Below, in pieces: positions 1 through 8,255 of a stretch of DNA of 34,394 bases. The notes beneath the pieces were generated by a model. It saw only the letters and a list, made by a program, of their open reading frames with translations, did not search any database and was not told the origin of the DNA. Positions within the stretch are counted from its first letter, which is position 1; each line of letters opens with the position of its first letter. The DNA is taken from positions 1 through 34,394 of the forward strand of contig JANNMJ010000166.1 in the NCBI GenBank assembly GCA_031397815.1. Reading direction: 5' to 3'. The stretch comes from JANNMJ01 sp031397815. Lineage in GTDB: Bacteria > Bacteroidota > Bacteroidia > Cytophagales > Hymenobacteraceae. The position numbers and the translations under genes are program-made.

Positions 1-91
1 GCTACCCTGGGCTTTCGCCGGGCTACCCTGGGCTTTCGCCGGGCTACCCTGGGCTTTCGCCGGGCTACCCTGGGCTTTCGCCGGGCTACCC
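1..91. repeat. 21-bp tandem repeat, about 4.3 copies
   Basis: Four exact 21-bp units (1-21, 22-42, 43-63, 64-84) plus 7 bases of a fifth. Each unit begins gctaccctgg and ends ttcgccgg. The array begins at the window edge, so its full length is unknown. It lies 3' of the minus-strand beta-barrel gene and outside its reading frame. The alternation of gggctaccc and gggctttcgcc resembles GC-rich interspersed repeats seen between genes in several bacterial phyla. The remaining stretch 92-145 shows nothing recognisable. Confidence 0.95.
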
Positions 92-145
92 GAATCAACA
101 CCCAACATCACGCCCCCAGTTTCGCAAAACCCTTTCCCCCCAATC

Positions 146-943
146 TCAATGCAACGGCTTCCCCATAGACCGCGCAGGCGTGTACTGAAACCGCAGCGCG
201 AACTGGAGGTAGCCGTCATTACGGGCGTCGTTACCCCGCCGCTTCCCCACATCGTCGAGGTTATCGGAGAAGGCGAGGCGGTAGGTGACTTCCGGCGCAA
301 TCCAGAGCAGCGGCGAGAACCGTAGCCCGATGCCCGCGCCAATCGGCACGACCGTCGTGTAGGCGGGGTATTTCTGTTCCGGCGTATTGGCTACGCTATC
401 GGGCAGCAGCACGGCCGGGCCGCCGGTGGTTTTCGCCCACCACAGCGCCTGCCCAATCCCGACCACCACGAACGGCCGCCACCACCGGCGCTTCCCCTGC
501 TCACGCGAATCGAGCGCAGGGTCGAAGTGATACTTCTCGATGTAATACCGCCCCAGTACCACGGCCTCGAACAGCCGCGTGCTCATCTCATACCCGCGTC
601 CGGCGACTTGGTCCGTCGCGGCTAGGCGGATGTACTGCACTTCCACAGCCGCTTCCAGATTAGGAAACACCGTACTGCTGAGCGCCAAGCCGATGCTCGT
701 ACGCGGCTTTGGGCCTTTGAACAGCCCGCTCGTGAGGTCGCCTTGGTACCAGGTTCGGCCCAAGCTCCAGCCAATCTTCAGCGGTCCCCGGTAATAGGGC
801 TGCTTCCAGAGGAGTTGGTCGTAGTGCCGCACGCGGCCTGCCGTTACCTGCGCGTAGCTCGGCGCCGCCGCCAGCAAACCGAGGAAGAGCGCCCCGGTCA
901 GGCATCGAAAGGAAAATGAGAGCTTGGATGTGAAGTGAAGCAT
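146..943 (-). CDS. Outer-membrane beta-barrel protein (porin-like, unknown function)
   Basis: A 265-residue protein with a signal peptide, residues 1-31, ending SYA before Q32. The mature part has alternating hydrophobic/polar strands with many aromatic residues (for example near KIGWSLGRTWYQGDL) and a C-terminal strand with YLQFALRFQY, as expected of a small outer-membrane beta-barrel. The frame is open further upstream, but an earlier start would run into the preceding gene and put the signal peptide internally, so the ATG at 943 is chosen. Similar proteins in Bacteroidota are annotated as DUF6089-like or outer-membrane beta-barrel; I cannot tell which family. It follows the M14 peptidase gene on the same strand after 92 bp and may be read through from it. 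No catalytic motif is visible. Confidence 0.75.
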   Translation of the reverse strand: MLHFTSKLSFSFRCLTGALFLGLLAAAPSYAQVTAGRVRHYDQLLWKQPYYRGPLKIGWSLGRTWYQGDLTSGLFKGPKPRTSIGLALSSTVFPNLEAAVEVQYIRLAATDQVAGRGYEMSTRLFEAVVLGRYYIEKYHFDPALDSREQGKRRWWRPFVVVGIGQALWWAKTTGGPAVLLPDSVANTPEQKYPAYTTVVPIGAGIGLRFSPLLWIAPEVTYRLAFSDNLDDVGKRRGNDARNDGYLQFALRFQYTPARSMGKPLH

Positions 944-1035
944 GGAGCCACAAAAAAAGCCCCGCCCGACCGGATGCCAATCGGCACCCCTTCCGAGTCG
1001 CTTCTCTCCGAAGACTTTCGAACCCTTACTGAACG

Positions 1036-3525
1036 CTACTGCGCGCTCGGCTGCACCACCAGCCGGACCGTGGCTCCTTGCTGCCCCGCCGCCTGCACGG
1101 TGGCGAAGTACACGCCCGACGCCCACCGGCGCACATCGAGGCGGGTGATGCCGGCGGAGCTGGTCAGCGGCTGCGTGGCGATGGTGCGGCCCAGCGCATC
1201 GCGGATGAGCAGCGTGGCGCCGCCGTTATTGGGGACGTTGGCGTAGGAAACGGCTACCTGCCCGCTCGTGGGGTTCGGGTAGAGGCTGAGCGACGGCGCC
1301 ACCGCCGGGCTCGCGTCAGCCAGACCAGTGATGGTGCTGACCTTTTCGACCAAAACATCATCGATATTCAGGCCGTCGAAGGTATTCTGGAAGTCGGCAT
1401 TCATCGAGAAGCGAATCAGAATCTGCTGCCCGACAAAGTCGTCGAGCGACATTGTTTCCTTCACCCACGAAAGCTGAAACCCATCGTAAATCGGCTCATC
1501 GAGCTGCTGGAAGCCGTTGCCGGGCCGCGTGTAGCGCCCGCAGAGCGGCTCCCAGCTAACGCCGTTATCGGTCGAAGCGAGCACCTGCGTATAGTCGAAA
1601 CGCGTTTCGATGGCCCAGCGCGCCCAGAACGTCAACTGCGCGTGCGCCACGCCGCGCAGGTCGATGCGTTGGGCGGTGGTGAGGGACGAGTTGGTTTGGT
1701 CCTGATAATCGAATCCGGGGGAATCGCCCAATGACCACGGCCCGGAGTGGAATGTGGTGTTGTCGATATCCCAATCGCCCTGCGTCGTCCAGCCGGTCGT
1801 CGTCGAGCCATTCGAGGTAAACGCCACCACGGGGGTGCCGAAAACCTTCTCAATCGTGTCGCGCCGCGTGAACAGGCCGTTACTCACGCTCAGTACATAC
1901 CGAAACGATTGACCGCTGCTGAGGCCCGCGGGCAGCGTGAGGGCAATGGAATCTAAGCGTTCTTGGAGCACGCTCGTCAGCACGTAATTCTTGGCGGGGC
2001 CAGCGGTACCGGCGCCGGTCAACGGCGTCAAGCTCACGGTGTAATTGCCCGGCAGCTTCATCCCGAGCTGCTTGAGAGAATAGCGCGCAAACGCCGCCCG
2101 TTGGCGCACAAAGCGCGGCCCAACATCGGTGAGCACGGCGTCGGCGAGGAGCAGCCGAGCGGCGTCGAGGTTGCGCGTCAGGTTTTCGGCGCATAGCGGC
2201 TCGATGCGGAAATCGGGCGGCCAGAAGCCTTCCGACGCCTGCCCGACTTCCGGCGTAAAGCTGAACGCCTTCGGTTTCGGCGTCTGCACGGTGCTGTACT
2301 GCCAGTCGTTGGCGTCGCCGTTGGAGATGTACCCGAGCACTTGGTTGCAGGTGCCGAAGGTGTAGCGGTCGTCGCGGGTCAGCCAGCGCCCATAGTCCGT
2401 GAACTGCGCCGAGTCGGGGGTGTAGATATTCGGCTGATAGCCGAACGGGTAGATAAAGACGTTGCCGAACGAGTGGTAATTCAGCACCACCTTGAACTCG
2501 TGCTGAAGGCTGAAATCACGAATGGCTTGGGTCTCCGGCTCCGAGAAAGCACTGGTTCCCCGATAAACTTCACTGAACCCGTCCGGCGAGGAGCCGACAT
2601 CGTCGAAGCCCCAGCTCGTGCCGTAGTTGCGGTTCAGGTCGACTCCTTCGGTGCCGTCGAGGTTGATCCGGCGGTTCTTGCGCCACATACCGCCGCCTTG
2701 CGGGTCGGTGGTTTCGTTGTAGATATAACCGTCCGGGTTGAGGCACGGCAGAAAGTACAGCTCGGTGTTATCGACGATGGCGCGCACTTCGGCGTTCGTC
2801 GAATAGTTTTCGAGCAGGTAATACATGTAATAAATCAGCTGCGCGACCGACATCGGCTCCCGCGCGTGGTGCACGCCGTTGTAGAGCATCTCCGGCTCCG
2901 GCTCGTTCACGGTGGGGTTATCCGAAATCTTGACCCAATAAATCGGTCGCCCTTCAATGGTGCGCACCGGGCCAGTCGGCTGCTTCACCGTGATGAGGTT
3001 CGGCCAGCGCTGCTGCATCTGGTCGAGGTTCTGCAAGATTTCATCGTACGTAAAAAAACCGCCCATCGACCCCAGCACGAACGACGAGGGCGCCGGGTAC
3101 GCCGTGCGCGGATCGCAGGTGAGGCCCGACTGCACGCGCGCAGCTTGGGCGGGAGGCGCCGAATGGTCGTTTTGCTTTCGATAGAAGGCCTTTACATCCG
3201 GGATCAGCACGTCGCACCGGCGCCCGGCGGCCCGCATCCGACCCAGCTCCGCCGCCGAAAAGTCCGATTGAAACCAAAAGCCCGCCTTGCTCTCGCCGTG
3301 GTCGACGGCGACGCCGAGGGCCGCCAGCTCGCGCAGCCCTTGCGGCCCCAGCCATATCCGGGCGCGGGAATAGGCGCCTTCTGTTTGTTCCGCTGCCTGT
3401 CCCGCCGTTGGCCTTGCCGCCTGACCGAAGGCGAGCGTCGGCGCCAGCAAGCAGGCAGTCACGGTCAGTCGCAACGCCCGCAAGTGTCCGGTTAACTTCG
3501 GAAAACGAAAAGTAAGAGTACGCAT
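1036..3525 (-). CDS. Secreted M14 zinc carboxypeptidase with T9SS sorting domain
   Basis: An 829-residue protein. A signal peptide ends near residue 35 (LAFGQA). The M14 catalytic domain spans about 150-435: zinc ligands H220 and E223 in HHARE, the substrate-binding LNRN at 297-300, third zinc ligand H351 in LNYHSFG and catalytic E426 in FTPEVG. Beta-sandwich modules follow, including a jelly-roll-like region around 630-740. Residues 747-829 form a type A T9SS sorting domain (SLYPNPTSGQ at its start, GVYFATVQ near the end). It probably cleaves C-terminal residues from peptides outside the cell and is secreted by T9SS, whose machinery is encoded at 7.0-12.8 kb. The frame stays open to 3738, but the signal peptide and the -7 box at 3558-3565 support the ATG at 3525. 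All catalytic residues are present, so it is probably active. Confidence 0.95.
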   Translation of the reverse strand: MRTLTFRFPKLTGHLRALRLTVTACLLAPTLAFGQAARPTAGQAAEQTEGAYSRARIWLGPQGLRELAALGVAVDHGESKAGFWFQSDFSAAELGRMRAAGRRCDVLIPDVKAFYRKQNDHSAPPAQAARVQSGLTCDPRTAYPAPSSFVLGSMGGFFTYDEILQNLDQMQQRWPNLITVKQPTGPVRTIEGRPIYWVKISDNPTVNEPEPEMLYNGVHHAREPMSVAQLIYYMYYLLENYSTNAEVRAIVDNTELYFLPCLNPDGYIYNETTDPQGGGMWRKNRRINLDGTEGVDLNRNYGTSWGFDDVGSSPDGFSEVYRGTSAFSEPETQAIRDFSLQHEFKVVLNYHSFGNVFIYPFGYQPNIYTPDSAQFTDYGRWLTRDDRYTFGTCNQVLGYISNGDANDWQYSTVQTPKPKAFSFTPEVGQASEGFWPPDFRIEPLCAENLTRNLDAARLLLADAVLTDVGPRFVRQRAAFARYSLKQLGMKLPGNYTVSLTPLTGAGTAGPAKNYVLTSVLQERLDSIALTLPAGLSSGQSFRYVLSVSNGLFTRRDTIEKVFGTPVVAFTSNGSTTTGWTTQGDWDIDNTTFHSGPWSLGDSPGFDYQDQTNSSLTTAQRIDLRGVAHAQLTFWARWAIETRFDYTQVLASTDNGVSWEPLCGRYTRPGNGFQQLDEPIYDGFQLSWVKETMSLDDFVGQQILIRFSMNADFQNTFDGLNIDDVLVEKVSTITGLADASPAVAPSLSLYPNPTSGQVAVSYANVPNNGGATLLIRDALGRTIATQPLTSSAGITRLDVRRWASGVYFATVQAAGQQGATVRLVVQPSAQ

Positions 3526-3557
3526 CGCGCAAGCAAAAAGAAGGATGATACAGCGTC

Positions 3558-3565
3558 CAAATCTA
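3558..3565 (-). promoter_or_regulatory. Bacteroidota -7 box for the M14 peptidase gene
   Basis: Reads TAGATTTG on the minus strand, matching TAnnTTTG. Transcription would start near 3551, giving a leader of about 25 nt before the ATG at 3525. I see no good -33 TTTG at the usual distance. Confidence 0.55.
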
Positions 3566-3629
3566 CACTCACCTGCTACCGACTGGTCGGCGTAACAGAA
3601 GGTTGCCCGTTCCCCGGCGAATGTTTGCG

Positions 3630-3637
3630 TAATTTTG
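3630..3637 (+). promoter_or_regulatory. Bacteroidota -7 box for the wecA-like gene
   Basis: TAATTTTG matches TAnnTTTG. A gttg at 3602-3605 lies 24 bases upstream, slightly far for a -33 element. The expected transcript start near 3642 lies downstream of an in-frame ATG at 3635, so translation should begin at the ATG at 3653. Confidence 0.6.
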
Positions 3638-3652
3638 TGCGCCTCAAAGCGT

Positions 3653-4723
3653 ATGAACCTGACCCCTACTGACCTTCGTCTAGGCCTAGCCTTCGTCTGG
3701 GCATTTCTGGTTGCGATTTTCGCCGTGCCTTCGGTCATCCGAATCGCTCACCAGAAAAACATGCTCGACCAACCCAACGGACGAACGGTCCACGTTTCGC
3801 TCACGCCGCGCCTCGGCGGCGTGGCCGTGTACGCGGGATTCCTATCGGCCCTCACCATTTTCGCCCCCTTGGAAAACGGCGTTCAGCAGCTACTCGCGGG
3901 CTGCACGGTGTTGTTTTTTATGGGCCTGAAAGATGACTTGGTGACGGTCTCGCCGTTCAAGAAATTCGTCGCGCAGCTCCTCGCTACCGGCATCGTGATG
4001 TTTATGGCCGATGTGCGCATCACGAGCTTCCACGGCATTTTCGGCATTCAGGAGCTGCCGTTCGGTATGAGCTACGCGTTTACGTTCGTCGTAATCGTCG
4101 GCGTCACCAACGCCATCAACCTCATCGACGGCCTCGACGGCCTCGCCGGTTCGCTAACCATCATCATGGTCAGCATCTTCGGTGCATATTTCTACCGCTA
4201 CGGCGGCAGCGATTACGGCAACTACGCCTACGTAGCGCTCTGCCTGATTGGCGGGATGCTCGGCTTCCTGCGCTACAACTTCCACCGCGCCACCATTTTT
4301 ATGGGCGATACCGGCTCGCTGGTCTGCGGATTCATCGTTTCCGTCCTCGCCATTCAGTTCATCGAGCTGCATCCGGTGGGTCCGTCGGCACCGTCGGTCG
4401 CGCTTGGCGTCCTGTTCGTGCCCCTTTTCGACACGCTGCGCGTTTCCGTGATTCGGGTGCTCAACGGACAATCGCCGTTCTCGCCCGATAAAAACCACAT
4501 TCACCACCGGATTATGGCGATGGGGTTCAAGCAGATCAGCACCGTGCTGATTCTGTGTACGTTGAGCTTGGCCGTGAGCCTGTTCGTAGTCGCGTTCTAC
4601 CGGCTCGGTAATCTGAACCTCATCGGTGCACTCCTGCTGATTTCGCTGGCGCTGAGCGCCATACTTGGCGTTTATCAGGGCCGGGGCAGGCAGCGGCCAA
4701 CGGTCACCACGCTGGAGGAATAA
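3653..4723 (+). CDS. MraY/WecA-family UDP-HexNAc:polyprenol-P HexNAc-1-P transferase
   Basis: A 356-residue integral membrane protein with about ten or eleven hydrophobic helices. Family motifs are clear: GLKDDL followed by KKFVAQLLATG (Mg/prenyl-phosphate site), NAINLIDGLDGLAGS, FMGDTGSL, and the cytoplasmic NHIHHR loop that in WecA-type enzymes contacts the nucleotide sugar. It should transfer a sugar-1-phosphate, probably GlcNAc-1-P, from a UDP-sugar to undecaprenyl phosphate, starting a lipid-linked glycan. The NHIHHR loop favours WecA/TagO over the peptidoglycan enzyme MraY, which would also normally lie in a division-wall cluster. It is followed after 15 bp by the DUF4271-like gene and is probably co-transcribed with it. 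The sugar-nucleotide genes at 17-23.5 kb could supply the same glycan. Confidence 0.9.
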   Translation: MNLTPTDLRLGLAFVWAFLVAIFAVPSVIRIAHQKNMLDQPNGRTVHVSLTPRLGGVAVYAGFLSALTIFAPLENGVQQLLAGCTVLFFMGLKDDLVTVSPFKKFVAQLLATGIVMFMADVRITSFHGIFGIQELPFGMSYAFTFVVIVGVTNAINLIDGLDGLAGSLTIIMVSIFGAYFYRYGGSDYGNYAYVALCLIGGMLGFLRYNFHRATIFMGDTGSLVCGFIVSVLAIQFIELHPVGPSAPSVALGVLFVPLFDTLRVSVIRVLNGQSPFSPDKNHIHHRIMAMGFKQISTVLILCTLSLAVSLFVVAFYRLGNLNLIGALLLISLALSAILGVYQGRGRQRPTVTTLEE

Positions 4724-4738
4724 CCCCGCAGCAACATT

Positions 4739-5923
4739 TTGACTGCGGCGTCTGATTTTAGGTCTCTTCGGCGGTGGCTTTGGAGCTGTTTGGCGGCCTT
4801 GAGCCTCCTGCTCACGCACTCAGCGCACGCGCAACGCCGGGTAGCCGCTCCTCGGCCGCTCACGGAAGGCGTTGGGGAAGCGTGGCTTTGGTTCGACCCC
4901 GCCACCAATGAGCTACGCCCGTTTCTGCCCGGCTACACGCCCCGCCAACGCGCGCTCTACCACCGGATTCGCATCGCGCCGCACAGTCCGGAAGGCTCCA
5001 TTCGGTTTCGCGCCCGGGCCGGTCAGTGCCTCTTCCTCGATAACGAGCTGATTTTCGCCGCGCCCGTCTCCGGCAGCTACGTCCTCGATCTGCGGAAGCT
5101 CGTGCGTACCCCCGGCGTGTACCTGCTGGCGTGCTGGCATCCCACGATTCCGCCCGACCCCGCCTCCTTCGAGCAGCATTTGGTCGCTACCAACCCGACG
5201 GTCGCCCTCGCGCAATCACTGCCGCAAGCCCGCCTCCCCGCCGACCCCAATCGCAACGTCTTTATCGTGCTCCTTCTAGCCGTCGGCCTGCTCTACGGCA
5301 GCTTACGAGCTATTTTCGGCATCAGCTTGAGCCACTTCCTGCGGCTGGAGCTAGCCACCCGCCAAGGCGGCGAGCTACGCCTCACGGCCGGGGCACTCCC
5401 CAGCACGCCGGTTACGGTGTTGTTCGGGTTCGGCTTTGCGCTATCGTTCTCGCTGCTGATTGTGCTCGTGCAGGCCAACTTCGAGAACGCCGTCATCCTT
5501 CGGTATCTCTTTCCCCTCTCCGACGCTGATATCCTGCTCCGCGTCGCGCTTTACACGGGCTTAGTGGCGGGTTTCGTCCTGCTGCGATACGTTTTCCTGC
5601 TCGCCGTCGGCTACGTCTTCGACCTCACCATTCTCGTCAGCACCCAATACGCGGCTTTCGTCCGCACGCTCCTGTTAGCGGGCGCTTACCTCCCGCCGAC
5701 CATTCTCCTCCACTTGGTTCTGTCCGACCTCGCGCCCGATCTCGCACTGCGCTTGTCTAATGCCTTACTGGCTTTGCTGTTGGTCGTGGTAGTAGTGCGT
5801 TCTGCTTTAGCGCTGCACGCTCGCTTTCCTCTGTACAACCTGCACTTGTTTGCGTACCTTTGTGCCACCGAAGTCATCCCCCTTCTGGTGCTGTTCCGGC
5901 TGATCGTCTTCCCACTTTTCTGA
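4739..5923 (+). CDS. DUF4271-like integral membrane protein
   Basis: A 394-residue protein. The start is a TTG: an in-frame stop at 4721-4723 leaves only five codons before it and none is ATG or GTG. The product from the TTG has a credible signal peptide (residues 1-31, ending AHA). Residues about 45-165 form an extracytoplasmic region, followed by about six or seven hydrophobic helices from residue 173 to the C-terminus. Bacteroidota genomes often carry a DUF4271 protein just upstream of hemD; the position here, directly before hemD, is the main basis for the family call. Function unknown. The gap to the upstream gene is 15 bp, which suggests one operon. Confidence 0.75.
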   Translation: MTAASDFRSLRRWLWSCLAALSLLLTHSAHAQRRVAAPRPLTEGVGEAWLWFDPATNELRPFLPGYTPRQRALYHRIRIAPHSPEGSIRFRARAGQCLFLDNELIFAAPVSGSYVLDLRKLVRTPGVYLLACWHPTIPPDPASFEQHLVATNPTVALAQSLPQARLPADPNRNVFIVLLLAVGLLYGSLRAIFGISLSHFLRLELATRQGGELRLTAGALPSTPVTVLFGFGFALSFSLLIVLVQANFENAVILRYLFPLSDADILLRVALYTGLVAGFVLLRYVFLLAVGYVFDLTILVSTQYAAFVRTLLLAGAYLPPTILLHLVLSDLAPDLALRLSNALLALLLVVVVVRSALALHARFPLYNLHLFAYLCATEVIPLLVLFRLIVFPLF

Positions 5924-6046
5924 GATTTTCTCCTCGCCCCGCCCCAGACCCTGTGTCTGAAGCGGGGCTTCGTGCCGTACAGTAGCGCGAGCCCTCATTT
6001 TCATTTCGCCTATATTCCCTTTTCTACGCACTTCCTTCTTGTGAAA

Positions 6047-6865
6047 ATGGCTGCCAGCACCGACTCGACCGGTGCCGCTCCGAAGCGGCAATTTCCCCGT
6101 ATCTCTAGCTTGCTCGTCACCCAGCCCAAGCCGGCCGGCGACGTTTCTCCGTATTTCACCATCGCGCAGAAATACGGCGTCAAGGTAGATTTTCGGGAGT
6201 TTATTCAAATTGAGCCGGTTTCTTATAAAGAATTCCGGCGCGATAAGATTAACCCCCTCGCCTACACCGCGATTATCTTCACGAGCCGCAATGCCGTGGA
6301 TCATTTCTTCCGCATTTGCGCCGAAGCGAAGATCGAGATGCCGGCCGAGATGAAGTATTTCTGCATCTCCGATCAGACGGCCTATTACCTCCAGAAGTAC
6401 ATCACGCTCCGGAAGCGCAAGCTGTTCGTCGGCGAGAAGACCGCCAGCGATCTTTTCGATGTGATGAAAAAGCACAAGACGGAAAAATTTTTGTTCCCGT
6501 GCTCGAACATTCGGAAGAACGACATTCCGGATTTTATGCGCGCCAATAATCTCAGCTTTACCGAAGCCATTGTGTACCGGACGGTCGCGAGCGACCTTTC
6601 CGACCTCGCCGAAGTAAAGTATGATTGCATTGCCTTTTTCTCCCCGTCTGGCATAAGCTCGCTGTTTATCAATTTTCCTGATTTTCAGCAAAATGAGACC
6701 AGAATCGCTGCTTTCGGGCCAACTACCGCGCAAGCCGTCCTCGATGCCGGGCTGCGCCTCGACATCGAAGCTCCTCACCCAAATGCTCCCTCGATGACCG
6801 GTGCTATTGAGCGCTATATCATTGAGCACGGCGGCGGTACGCCCTCCAAAAACGGCAAGGGATAG
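6047..6865 (+). CDS. hemD: Uroporphyrinogen-III synthase
   Basis: A 272-residue protein matching the Bacteroidota form of HemD. This enzyme closes and isomerises hydroxymethylbilane to uroporphyrinogen III in heme/siroheme synthesis, in the cytoplasm. Visible signs are the two-lobed architecture, the first lobe with LLVTQPKP (about 27-34) and TAIIFTSRNAVDHFF, the second with KFLFPCSNIRKNDIP and CIAFFSPSGISSLF, then RIAAFGPTTAQAV near the C-terminus. HemD sequences vary greatly, so the call rests on fold-level pattern and length (usual about 250). The frame is open 25 codons further upstream, but those residues look non-native; the ATG at 6047 follows an A-rich gtgaaa, and the GTG at 6041 is a possible alternative. 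The 123 bp before it (5924-6046) show no clear element. Confidence 0.88.
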   Translation: MAASTDSTGAAPKRQFPRISSLLVTQPKPAGDVSPYFTIAQKYGVKVDFREFIQIEPVSYKEFRRDKINPLAYTAIIFTSRNAVDHFFRICAEAKIEMPAEMKYFCISDQTAYYLQKYITLRKRKLFVGEKTASDLFDVMKKHKTEKFLFPCSNIRKNDIPDFMRANNLSFTEAIVYRTVASDLSDLAEVKYDCIAFFSPSGISSLFINFPDFQQNETRIAAFGPTTAQAVLDAGLRLDIEAPHPNAPSMTGAIERYIIEHGGGTPSKNGKG

Positions 6866-6907
6866 CCCTTGGTGCTGCCACATCCGCAAAGATTTGCCGA
6901 ACGCTTG

Positions 6908-6941
6908 TTTGGCCTTTAGCGCGGTTTTGTGCATACATTTG
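6908..6941 (+). promoter_or_regulatory. Promoter-like -33/-7 pair upstream of porP
   Basis: TTTG at 6908-6911 and TACATTTG at 6934-6941 with a 22-base spacer, within the 17-23 range described for Flavobacterium promoters. The ATG of porP follows about 65 bases later. Confidence 0.5.
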
Positions 6942-7005
6942 GAACCGCTGTCACAACAGCCCATTTCTTCCCCCTACCAGTCGCCTCTCCCGCTTCACCA
7001 CGACG

Positions 7006-7989
7006 ATGCAGAAACGCCTACTCTTGGCCGCCAGCCTGATGGCGCTAGCCTTCGGCGCTCGCGCTCAGCAACAGCCTCAGTTCAGCCACTATTCCTTAAA
7101 TGGAATGTATCTGAGCCCCGCTTATGCTGGTATCAACAACCACCCCGAATTCACGTTCATTGGGCGGTACCAGTATGCCGGCTACACGGCAGCTTTCAAC
7201 GATAGAGCGGGTTCTCCTCAGACCTACCTCCTGACCGGGTCGATGCCCATCGCTGCTATCGGCGGCGGCTTGGGCTTCAGCATCCACCGCGATGACATCG
7301 GCGCCACCAAGACCCTGAACGCGCAGCTTTCGTACTCTTACCACATCAAGATCAACTCGGGCAAGCTGGGTATCGGGGTGCAGGGTGCGTTCAATAACAT
7401 TGACAAAGGGCAGTACCGTCCAAAAGACGCCGGTGATCCGAATGTGCCTTTCAACAGCGCGGACCAGAAATTCGACGCCGGTGCGGGCCTCTGGTTCCAC
7501 AACGACAAGCTCGACGTCGGCTTGGGCTTGAGCAACTTGCTCGCCAATAAGTACAAATTTGAGTCGCAGGAAACGAATCCGGATGGCTCTAAAAAAGAGT
7601 CGTCGATCACCGGTGAGCGTCACGCTTACCTGACGGCGGCGTACAACATCGACATCTCCGACAACTTCGTCCTCACGCCTACGGCCATCGGTAAGATGGA
7701 CTTCGCCGGCGCTGGCAAAAGCATGTCGATCGAAGTAGGCGCCCGCGGTACGTTCAACGACCGTTTCTGGGTTGGCCTCGGCTACCGTAACCAAGAAGCC
7801 GCTACCGCAATGGCTGGCGTGAAGTTTGCCAAAGACAATCGCCTCTGGGTCGGTTACGCCTTTGACTTGGTCGTGACCAATCCGGAAGCCCGGGAGCGTA
7901 CCTCGCACGAGATCATGCTCCGCCTGCGCTTACCAGAGCAAGTGGTGCGTGTCCGTCCGGCAATCCGGACACCGCGGTATAGTTTCTAA
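7006..7989 (+). CDS. porP: T9SS outer-membrane protein, PorP/SprF family
   Basis: A 327-residue protein with a signal peptide (residues 1-20, ending ARA before QQQPQF). The mature N-terminus QFSHYSLNGMYLSPAYAG is the hallmark opening of PorP/SprF proteins. The rest is a predicted outer-membrane beta-barrel with repeated amphipathic strands (GGGLGFSIHRDDIG, KLGIGVQGAFNNI). PorP-type proteins take part in type IX secretion and, in the SprF group, in delivery of particular cargo such as gliding adhesins. Its place directly before gldK matches the porPKLMN order known from Porphyromonas, so I call it porP rather than an orphan sprF. A 266-bp gap with its own promoter motif separates it from gldK. 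Confidence 0.93.
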   Translation: MQKRLLLAASLMALAFGARAQQQPQFSHYSLNGMYLSPAYAGINNHPEFTFIGRYQYAGYTAAFNDRAGSPQTYLLTGSMPIAAIGGGLGFSIHRDDIGATKTLNAQLSYSYHIKINSGKLGIGVQGAFNNIDKGQYRPKDAGDPNVPFNSADQKFDAGAGLWFHNDKLDVGLGLSNLLANKYKFESQETNPDGSKKESSITGERHAYLTAAYNIDISDNFVLTPTAIGKMDFAGAGKSMSIEVGARGTFNDRFWVGLGYRNQEAATAMAGVKFAKDNRLWVGYAFDLVVTNPEARERTSHEIMLRLRLPEQVVRVRPAIRTPRYSF

Positions 7990-8020
7990 GTCGCTGAACC
8001 TTTCCAAGGGCAGTGAACTT

Positions 8021-8084
8021 GCGCACATTGAGTGCGCGTATGGCAGCGGCTAGCTTCGTTAATTGACATACGAAGCAACCGCTG
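8021..8084 (+). other. Two adjacent RNA hairpins between porP and gldK
   Basis: Hairpin 1: gcgcac (8021-8026) pairs with gtgcgc (8032-8037) around a 5-base loop. Hairpin 2 is compound: cagcgg (8044-8049) with ccgctg (8079-8084), then gcttcgt (8053-8059) with acgaagc (8070-8076), around a 10-base loop. They lie 32-95 bases after the porP stop, before the gldK promoter motif. They could end or stabilise the porP mRNA. No T-run follows, so a plain intrinsic terminator is not supported. Confidence 0.5.
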
Positions 8085-8157
8085 TCTTGCGTTATCAGCT
8101 TGTCCAACGGCAAAAAGCCTCCGTTCGTCCGGTTTATCCGTAAGCTCATCGAATCGG

Positions 8158-8190
8158 TTTGATTTTCTGTCAGTTGTTTCGCTAATTTTG
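8158..8190 (+). promoter_or_regulatory. Promoter-like -33/-7 pair upstream of gldK
   Basis: TTTG at 8158-8161 and TAATTTTG at 8183-8190, spacer 21 bases. A start near 8196 gives a leader of about 60 nt containing a small hairpin, cggtg/caccg at 8218-8230. This is the best-matched promoter in the window. Confidence 0.65.
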
Positions 8191-8255
8191 TGACCCTCAA
8201 ATTTTTACCTCTAAGGTCGGTGGCTCACCGTAATGGGCAAGTCTGCCTCAAAAAA

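Noticed and set aside
1..91. Possible CRISPR array
   Set aside because: Units of 21 bp follow one another with no spacers; it is a plain tandem repeat.
2341..3495. Open frame of 384 codons on plus opposite the M14 peptidase
   Set aside because: Antisense to a well-supported catalytic domain; composition is Arg/Val/Ala-rich with no family pattern.
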